A DNA stretch of 9,018 nucleotides from Symbiobacteriaceae bacterium (GTDB taxonomy: Bacteria; Bacillota_E; Symbiobacteriia; Symbiobacteriales; Symbiobacteriaceae). The translations under genes were made by a program, and so were the position numbers. Shown here in pieces: positions 1-4,201 of this stretch; within the stretch, counting starts at the first letter, position 1; every line of letters starts with the position of its first letter. The stretch covers positions 1-9,018 of the forward strand of contig DAHVXO010000222.1 of NCBI GenBank assembly GCA_027356675.1, in the 5' to 3' direction. Under the pieces are notes generated by a model that worked only from the letters and a program-made list of their open reading frames with translations, did no database searches and had not been told where the DNA came from.

Positions 1-23
1 ATGAGGACTTTCAGAACGGCCAT
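1..23 (-). CDS. Start of an unidentified gene, cut by the window edge
   Basis: On the minus strand an ATG at 23-21 opens a frame reading MAVLKVL before the window ends. A good ribosome binding site, GAAGGAGC, lies at 38-31 (minus strand), with GGAG eight bases from the ATG, which makes a real start likely. Seven residues cannot identify a protein. The string is reminiscent of the N-terminus of peptide deformylase, but that is only a guess. The leader upstream of this start holds two small hairpins (42-54 and 59-76), so the gene could have a structured 5' untranslated region. It diverges from the terminator-ended plus-strand region that follows. Confidence 0.5.
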
Positions 24-41
24 GTTAAACGCTCCTTCGTG

Positions 42-76
42 GCAGCAGAACTGCGATGCAGATGGGTGTCCATCTG
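42..76. repeat. Two adjacent small inverted repeats upstream of the edge gene
   Basis: The first is GCAG (42-45) pairing with CTGC (51-54) around a 5-base loop. The second is a perfect 7-bp stem, CAGATGG (59-65) with CCATCTG (70-76), around a 4-base loop. Both sit just upstream of the ribosome binding site of the minus-strand gene that starts at 23. They could form hairpins in its leader, or the 59-76 element could be a protein-binding operator. There is no T tract after either on the minus strand, so they are not terminators. The function is unknown. Confidence 0.4.
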
Positions 77-119
77 TTTCGGAATATTTACTCCCATCGA
101 ACATCTTCGGAACGCACCT

Positions 120-290
120 CTGGATTCCTGCCGGTGGGGCTCGCAGCGCCGGGTGAGGGACTACCAGCACCACGGGCTGAAGGGTCCGGAGCCGCAAGAG
201 CGGCGGGACGCCAGCCAGGGATCCGCCATCACCCCCGAGCGGAGTGATGAGACGGCCCCCTCCGCCGTACCACGGAGGGGGCCTTTTCTG
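120..290 (+). ncRNA. Candidate structured RNA ending in an intrinsic terminator
   Basis: No convincing protein gene lies here, but the plus strand folds well by eye. A compound stem-loop spans 175-216: GGCTG (175-179) pairs with CAGCC (212-216), GTCC (184-187) with GGAC (206-209), and GCCGC (191-195) with GCGGC (200-204) around an AAGA loop. A second stem pairs CATCAC (227-232) with GTGATG (244-249). The strong terminator at 254-289 follows directly. This order is what a small RNA gene or a riboswitch/attenuator leader looks like. The 175-216 arm loosely resembles the first arm of a c-di-GMP-I riboswitch, but the second arm does not fit and I could not match any known RNA family. The next gene downstream is on the opposite strand, so a cis role on a plus-strand gene is unlikely unless that gene was lost. 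The 5' end is a guess. Confidence 0.3.
254..290 (+). terminator. Strong intrinsic terminator, plus strand
   Basis: A perfect 11-bp stem pairs GGCCCCCTCCG (254-264) with CGGAGGGGGCC (273-283) around an 8-base loop, followed by TTTTCT at 284-289. On the minus strand the hairpin is not followed by a T run, so it acts on plus-strand transcripts. No protein gene on the plus strand ends upstream within the window, which implies a noncoding transcript or a gene remnant. Confidence 0.85.
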
Positions 291-478
291 TGTACGTGAC
301 CTCGACTCATGTGGCTCATGGAACCCGGGACCCGCTCCTGTCTGGCCCGCTCGAAACGACCATGAGCTATCGGCAAACCAATCCTTCCCGCTAACAAAGC
401 CTTCTGTATGCGTCTCACATCGTCTCCACGTGGGATCGCCTTCGCTGGGGTATGGATCGGGTGCGGCACGGGTTGCCC
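291..478. other. Gene-free stretch between the terminator and the aldolase gene
   Basis: I see no credible gene, tRNA or repeat here. The open frames that cross it are short or overlap the terminator, and none has a good ribosome binding site. The only symmetric site noted is an 8-bp palindrome, CCACGTGG, at 426-433. No obvious intrinsic terminator follows the aldolase stop on the minus strand. Confidence 0.6.
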
Positions 479-1249
479 TTACTTCCCCTGGCGCACCGCG
501 GTTGCGAGGGCGAGGTAGCCTTGTCTCAGTACAGCCGAGTCGAGTCCCGTGGCGATCAGGGACATGCCCTCACCCCGCCAGAACGCGGCGGTTTCGGGTG
601 TACCAGCGAAGATGCCGGCCCACTTACCATGGGCCCGGGCCACCGCGATCACCCGCCGTGCGGCCTCAACCACCGCAGGATGGGAGACCTGTCCCGGGAA
701 CCCGAACGACTGGGATAGGTCCATGGGGCCGACGAAGAGCATCTCAATCCCAGGCTGACGGGCGATCGCTTCCAAGTTCTCCAGGGACTCTCGTGTCTCT
801 ACCTGCGCGATGGTCAGGACTTCCTGGTTCAGCCGCACCAGGGACTCGTCCAGGGGCAGGGCACCGAAGCCGTCGGCCCAGGTGGGACCCGCGAGCCCGC
901 GCTGCCCGACCGGTGGGTACTTGGTCGCCTCACCCACCACGCGCGCCTGCGCCTCCGTATCGACCATGGGCACGACGACCCCGTGCGCACCCACATCCAG
1001 GATTCGCTCGATGCCGGCACGCCCGGCCTCGGGAACTCGGACCAGCGGGGTGATGCCGGCTGCCCGCGCCGCCACGATCATCCCTTCAGCCGTCTCGCGG
1101 TTCAGGGCGGAATGCTCCAGGTCGATGATGACAAAGTCAAACCCCGCCCCCGCGGCGAGTTCCACACCGGCCGGGCCTGGCAGTCGCAGGAAGGGTCCGT
1201 AGACACTCTGGCCGGCGATCAGCTTCGACCTGAGCAGGTTACTCCACAT
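479..1249 (-). CDS. HpcH/HpaI-family aldolase (class II, 2-oxo acid type)
   Basis: This 256-residue protein is a full-length member of the HpcH/HpaI aldolase family, the metal-dependent enzymes that reversibly cleave 4-hydroxy-2-oxo acids into pyruvate and an aldehyde (as in HpaI and GarL). By alignment from memory the key residues are present: the catalytic base His46 in DLEHS, Arg71 in LVRVPE, the metal ligand Glu151 in AQVETRES and Asp177 in FVGPMDLS. The YPPVGQRG segment (111-118) and the C-terminal GLDSAVLRQG strand-helix also match the TIM-barrel family. The start is an ATG preceded by AGGAGG with an 8-base gap. No aromatic or sugar-acid catabolic genes lie beside it, so the exact aldehyde substrate cannot be read from context. 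Annotations such as 4-hydroxy-2-oxoheptanedioate aldolase or 2-keto-3-deoxyglucarate aldolase would be guesses. It appears to be a single-gene transcription unit. Confidence 0.92.
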   Translation of the reverse strand: MWSNLLRSKLIAGQSVYGPFLRLPGPAGVELAAGAGFDFVIIDLEHSALNRETAEGMIVAARAAGITPLVRVPEAGRAGIERILDVGAHGVVVPMVDTEAQARVVGEATKYPPVGQRGLAGPTWADGFGALPLDESLVRLNQEVLTIAQVETRESLENLEAIARQPGIEMLFVGPMDLSQSFGFPGQVSHPAVVEAARRVIAVARAHGKWAGIFAGTPETAAFWRGEGMSLIATGLDSAVLRQGYLALATAVRQGK

Positions 1250-1284
1250 CGGTTCGCCCTCCTCTCATAGTATTAACATTTTCG

Positions 1285-1313
1285 CCCCTGGCGCACCCGT
1301 AACCTGCCAGGGG
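1285..1313. promoter_or_regulatory. Perfect inverted repeat upstream of the aldolase gene
   Basis: CCCCTGGC (1285-1292) and GCCAGGGG (1306-1313) form perfect 8-bp arms around a 13-base spacer, 36-64 bp upstream of the aldolase start. It lies in the gap between the divergent aldolase and the 79-residue gene, where an operator would be expected. A TTAATACTAT stretch (minus strand, about 1267-1276) between it and the ribosome binding site is AT-rich and -10-like, but it sits very close to the ribosome binding site and I see no good -35 box. An operator for a dimeric regulator is an inference. Confidence 0.35.
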
Positions 1314-1458
1314 ATGCCACCGGCCGGTTTCCGCGACGAAATGCGCCTACGGGAGCAGGAATCCGCCGCCGCTCACGGAATGTCCAAAGTGGGCCGGCTG
1401 AAAGACGTGACTATTCTGGGCGCCCGCCACACTCTGGTCGCAGAAAGGGGCCGCTCTC

Positions 1459-1698
1459 ATGGAGGACTCCTGGGAAGTCAGTTGGACCGATGAGCAGGGG
1501 AAGGAGCATGCCAGGGAATTCGTGAACTACCTGGATGCCTGGTTCTTCAACGAGACCAGCTTGAAGGGAAAGGGCGCAGTGGTGCTGCTGACCGACCGGA
1601 CCCTGCCGGGAGACCACCTTGCCAGAACCGAGGCGGAGGAGGCCCGCCGGCATGAGGGAGCCAGGCGTACAGCGCGCAAGCGTCGGAATTTGGGATGA
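1459..1698 (+). CDS. Small uncharacterised protein, 79 residues
   Basis: I do not recognise a family. The ATG follows AAAGGGG with an 8-base gap, and the codons favour G/C in the third position like the neighbours, so it looks truly coded. The N-terminal half is acidic and aromatic (WEVSWTDEQ, then FVNYLDAWFFNE), followed by a short hydrophobic strand, GAVVLLTD, at about 39-46. The C-terminal third is strongly charged, ending in a basic run (RRTARKRRNLG) that could bind nucleic acid or simply be disordered. There is no signal peptide or membrane segment. The stop at 1696-1698 is directly followed by the GGAGGT ribosome binding site of the Nudix gene 17 bases downstream, so the two are probably co-transcribed and co-translated. 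Confidence 0.65.
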   Translation: MEDSWEVSWTDEQGKEHAREFVNYLDAWFFNETSLKGKGAVVLLTDRTLPGDHLARTEAEEARRHEGARRTARKRRNLG

Positions 1699-1714
1699 CG
1701 GAGGTGCCCGTCCC

Positions 1715-2206
1715 GTGCGATTCTGCCCGCAGTGTGGCGGCCCGCTCGCCCTGGAGCGGGTTCCGCGTGACCCCAAGGAGCGCCTGGTCTGCCAGAAGTG
1801 CCATGCCATCCACTATCAGGATCCGAAGGTCTCTGCCTGCACCATCCCGGTGATCAGCGGCAAGGTGGTGCTAGTTCGGCGCGCCATCGACCCGGGGCGG
1901 GGGCTCTGGGTCTTCCCCGGCGGCTTTATGGATCGCTACGAGACCGTGGAAGAGGCGGCGATGCGGGAGACCAAAGAGGAGGTCAACCTCGACGTCAGGC
2001 TGACCCACCTCGTCGGGGTCTACTCGTATCACACGTCGATCGTGGTGGTGGTGGTCTTCGCCTGCGAGGTATTGGGCGGTGACCTCCGTTGTGATACCGA
2101 ATCCGATGCAGTGGACAGCTTCGCAGAGGCGGAGGTGCCGTGGGATCAACTGGCCTTTCCGAGCACCCGCCAGGCCTTGCATGACTTCTTTAACAAGCGC
2201 ACGTGA
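1715..2206 (+). CDS. Nudix hydrolase with N-terminal zinc ribbon
   Basis: Nudix enzymes hydrolyse nucleoside diphosphates linked to another moiety (ADP-ribose, NADH, dNTPs). From the GTG start the protein is 163 residues. A zinc ribbon has CPQC at 4-7 and CQKC at 26-29, followed by a Nudix fold with a Nudix box at about 70-92: Gly70, Glu76, Arg84-Glu85 and Glu88-Glu89 are all in place. The box is slightly atypical, with Thr86 at the usual aliphatic position and Asn91 where Gly is typical. The ribbon-plus-Nudix layout resembles NADH pyrophosphatase-like and COG1051-type ADP-ribose pyrophosphatases. I chose GTG at 1715 because GGAGGT lies nine bases upstream and because homologues begin at the ribbon (MRFCPQCGG). 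An in-frame ATG at 1652 with GGAGGAGG upstream would add 21 residues and overlap the preceding gene. The substrate is not determinable. Confidence 0.9.
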   Translation: MRFCPQCGGPLALERVPRDPKERLVCQKCHAIHYQDPKVSACTIPVISGKVVLVRRAIDPGRGLWVFPGGFMDRYETVEEAAMRETKEEVNLDVRLTHLVGVYSYHTSIVVVVVFACEVLGGDLRCDTESDAVDSFAEAEVPWDQLAFPSTRQALHDFFNKRT

Positions 2207-2246
2207 AGACCGGCGCGCCCGGGGCACTCCCCCGGGCGCCGATCTT
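2206..2246. terminator. Bidirectional terminator between the Nudix and kinase genes
   Basis: A long stem pairs CCCGGGG (2218-2224) with CCCCGGG (2230-2236) around a CACTC loop. It extends through GGCG/CGCC past a 2-base bulge, and the flanks AAGA (2206-2209) and TCTT (2243-2246) also pair. Read on the plus strand it is followed by GATCTTT, and on the minus strand by GGTCTTC. It fills the whole gap between the two convergent stop codons, so it probably serves both genes, though neither T tract is strong. Confidence 0.7.
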
Positions 2247-3049
2247 TAGACCCCAAGCATCGTCCGAAGTCGCCGCACCCGCTCAACCTCGACCTGTTCC
2301 GCTGCCAGGATCACAGCGGCCAGCGGTCCCGGCGGGGCGGCGGCGGCCCGCCGTCTGTGCATCGCTGCGCGCCGCAGCGATGCACAGAGCCGGGCGGCCT
2401 GCTGCATGGCCAGGAAGTCAGGCCAGGGCAGGTGCGCCAGCGGGCCGGCCCGGTGGTAGGCTTGCAGGGCCTCCACGGCCCGGGCACCCCTCGGCGCACC
2501 GTCCCAGCCATCCTCCTCCGGCGCCAGCAGCAGCAGGTCCCAGACCGGATGCCCGACCCCACTGTGCTCCCAGTCCAACACGCGGACCCTGCCGTCCTGC
2601 AGCACCAGGTTCCCACGGTGGTAATCCCCATGCAGGAGCGTTCGCTCCGGGTCGCCCCCAGAGCGCGCGCTGACCGGCCAGTGGATCCCAGCCAGGTCCA
2701 GTTCCCGGCGCAGATCCGCTGTTCCCACGGCCCCCGGCGCGGCCGGGCCATCCACCCCGCGCAGCCGCCGGTGCACCAATCCCAAATGCTCGTATACCTG
2801 CGCCACCTGCGCTGAGTCCCGCAGGTCCGGGTGCACTTCCAGCAGGTCCTCCAGCGCCAGCCAGACCGATCTGTCTGGCCATCGCACCGCACCGAGCAGA
2901 GCCGGCGCCCCCGTCGCCACGGGCGTAGCCACGCGCCGGTACAGCGCCAACTCGTGCTCCACCCCTCGCTTCAAGACGAACCGCCCAGAGGGTCCCAACA
3001 CCCGTTCAACCCGCGGACCCAGAGGCACCCGATACCACTTGTTGTCCAT
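2246..3049 (-). CDS. APH-family phosphotransferase (aminoglycoside/choline kinase-like)
   Basis: This 267-residue protein has the protein-kinase-like fold of the APH family, which transfers phosphate from ATP to small molecules such as aminoglycosides, choline, homoserine or sugars. The catalytic Brenner motif is LLHGDYHRGNLVL (138-150) with His140, Asp142 and Asn147. The metal-binding motif VLDWEHS has Asp159. In the N lobe Lys27 (RFVLKRG) is the likely ATP-binding lysine, with Glu33 as its partner, and LALEDL at about 64-69 is the hinge. The ATG is the most upstream start possible, since a TGA in frame lies three codons before it. Its purine-rich GAAAGGA is only one base from the ATG, which is unusually close, so translation may be weak. 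The substrate cannot be told and calling it an antibiotic-resistance gene would be unsupported. It diverges from the exporter operon. Confidence 0.88.
   Translation of the reverse strand: MDNKWYRVPLGPRVERVLGPSGRFVLKRGVEHELALYRRVATPVATGAPALLGAVRWPDRSVWLALEDLLEVHPDLRDSAQVAQVYEHLGLVHRRLRGVDGPAAPGAVGTADLRRELDLAGIHWPVSARSGGDPERTLLHGDYHRGNLVLQDGRVRVLDWEHSGVGHPVWDLLLLAPEEDGWDGAPRGARAVEALQAYHRAGPLAHLPWPDFLAMQQAARLCASLRRAAMHRRRAAAAPPGPLAAVILAAEQVEVERVRRLRTMLGV
2354..2388. repeat. 35-bp near-perfect palindrome inside the kinase gene
   Basis: The arms TCTGTGCATCGCTGCG (2354-2369) and CGCAGCGATGCACAGA (2373-2388) are exact reverse complements, 16 bp each, separated by CGC. It lies in the 3' fifth of the kinase reading frame and encodes the residues LCASLRRAAMHR on the minus strand without breaking the frame. 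No T tract follows on either strand, so it is not a terminator. It could be a strong mRNA hairpin, a protein-binding site, or an inserted palindromic element. Confidence 0.85.
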
Positions 3050-3175
3050 GTCCTTTCAATTGCGCAGGCAGGCATTTCTTCCCTTTTTGGCAGGAGAGAA
3101 GATCTCCGATAGCGAACATCTGGTCGATGTCCCCCGAATGTGTCAGCCTGCCCATTCGCCAAAGGAGCCCTGCCA
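3050..3175. promoter_or_regulatory. Divergent intergenic region between kinase and exporter operon
   Basis: This 126-bp gap must hold the promoters for the minus-strand kinase and the plus-strand adaptor/permease operon. I see no convincing -35/-10 pair on either strand. Two short inverted repeats are present: GGAGA/TCTCC around GAAGA at about 3091-3105, and ACATC/GATGT around TGGTC at about 3116-3130. Either could be an operator. The plus-strand ribosome binding site AAAGGAG at about 3161-3167 fixes the adaptor start. Confidence 0.4.
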
Positions 3176-4201
3176 ATGCGACCTGTTGCCTTCTTTCGAG
3201 CCGGCGCTGCAATCGCCGCCGCACTCATACTCTCCGGATGCAGCCTGCTCCCCAGGGAGGCAGATGAGATCCCGCCGCCCCTGACGGCCCCCGCCAAATC
3301 TGTCAAGGTGATCTATACCGTCAAGAAGGGCGACATACAGGAGCGGGTGCAGCTCCGGGCCCAGTTTGCGCCGCGCAACGAGGCGACCCTCATGTTCAAG
3401 CAGGGGGGCCGGCTCAAGCAGCGCTACGTAGATGCAGGCCAATCGGTAACGGCCGGTCAACTCCTTGCAGAGCTCGAGACCGGCACCCTGCACGCCCAAG
3501 TTGAGGTGGCCGAAATTAACCTGGCCCGTGCCCAACTCCGGCTCAAGCAGGCCCGGGAGAAGGCAGAGGTCTACAAGGGCACCCTCGACCCCTATGAGGA
3601 GCAGTATCTGCTGCTCGATGAAAAGGTCGCCAAGGTCAACCTCGAGACACTCAAGGCGCAGTTGGCCGAAGCCCGCCTGATCGCGCCCTACGCTGGGATT
3701 ATCAGCGATGCCAAGGCCAATCCCGGCGATGCAATGGCGCCGTACCAGCCTGTGGTGACCATTGAGGACCCACGCGACCCGGTCATCAAGGCGCAGGTCG
3801 AGGAGGCCACCGCACTCAAGCTCCAGGTCGGCCAGAAGGCTCAGGTGCAGTTCACTGAGTTTGGCGACAAGCTCCTGGAGGGCAGACTGACCGCATCTGC
3901 ATCGCTGAACGATCCGGCCCCGACCCCGACACGGCCCCGCATGGTGCAAATAGACCTCGTCTCGCCCCAAACCGGCGGTAAGCTCGGCATGGTCGGTCGC
4001 GCCTTCGTCATCCTCCAGGAGAAAACCGGCGTCCTTGTGCTACCCAACTCAGCCATCCGCAGTTATGCCGGTCGCACGTACGTGGTGGTGGTGGAGGGTG
4101 ACAGCAAGCGGGAGGTCGACGTGGTCACGGGCATTGTGGGGGAGACCGAGACGGAGATCACCAGGGGCCTTACCGAGGGACAGAAGGTGATGGGGCGGTG
4201 A
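3176..4201 (+). CDS. MFP/HlyD-like efflux adaptor lipoprotein
   Basis: This is a membrane-fusion (periplasmic adaptor) subunit of the MacA/YknX type, which sits outside the membrane and works with an FtsX-type permease. From the ATG at 3176 (AAGGAG eight bases upstream) it is 341 residues. A lipoprotein signal ends in LILSGCS, with Cys22 as the likely lipidated residue. A split lipoyl domain follows (about 71-103 and 166-198, with GQSVTAGQLLAELE and ARLIAPYAGIIS), wrapping a short coiled-coil hairpin (104-165). Next come a beta-barrel (about 200-285) and a membrane-proximal end with the typical GLTEGQKV. An upstream in-frame GTG at 3140 lacks a better ribosome binding site and would bury the signal peptide. 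The stop overlaps the permease start by 4 bp (GTGA), so the two are translationally coupled. The exported substrate is unknown. Confidence 0.9.
   Translation: MRPVAFFRAGAAIAAALILSGCSLLPREADEIPPPLTAPAKSVKVIYTVKKGDIQERVQLRAQFAPRNEATLMFKQGGRLKQRYVDAGQSVTAGQLLAELETGTLHAQVEVAEINLARAQLRLKQAREKAEVYKGTLDPYEEQYLLLDEKVAKVNLETLKAQLAEARLIAPYAGIISDAKANPGDAMAPYQPVVTIEDPRDPVIKAQVEEATALKLQVGQKAQVQFTEFGDKLLEGRLTASASLNDPAPTPTRPRMVQIDLVSPQTGGKLGMVGRAFVILQEKTGVLVLPNSAIRSYAGRTYVVVVEGDSKREVDVVTGIVGETETEITRGLTEGQKVMGR

Noticed and set aside
85..112. Possible minus-strand promoter, TAAATA with TTCCGA 16 bases upstream
   Set aside because: Only about three of six matches in each box; not distinguishable from chance.
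175..216. c-di-GMP-I riboswitch
   Set aside because: The first arm and the GGGACGC string are similar, but the adenosine-rich joining bases and the second arm with its tetraloop receptor are absent.
161..469. 102-residue minus-strand open frame over the gene-free region
   Set aside because: Overlaps the terminator and the structured region, resembles no protein and lacks a ribosome binding site.
244..1053. 269-residue plus-strand open frame crossing the terminator and the aldolase gene
   Set aside because: Pro/Arg-rich, runs through the intrinsic terminator and antisense to the aldolase; no ribosome binding site.
1340..1493. Short plus-strand open frame of about 50 codons between aldolase and the 79-residue gene
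   Set aside because: No clear ribosome binding site, no recognisable sequence, and it runs into the better-supported 79-residue gene in another frame.
2246..3049. Aminoglycoside resistance gene
   Set aside because: Only generic APH-fold kinase motifs are visible; nothing in the substrate-binding half or the neighbourhood points to antibiotics.
3143..3970. 275-residue minus-strand open frame opposite the adaptor gene
   Set aside because: Leu/Gly/Arg-rich shadow of the adaptor, which has a signal peptide, a lipobox and family motifs on the plus strand.
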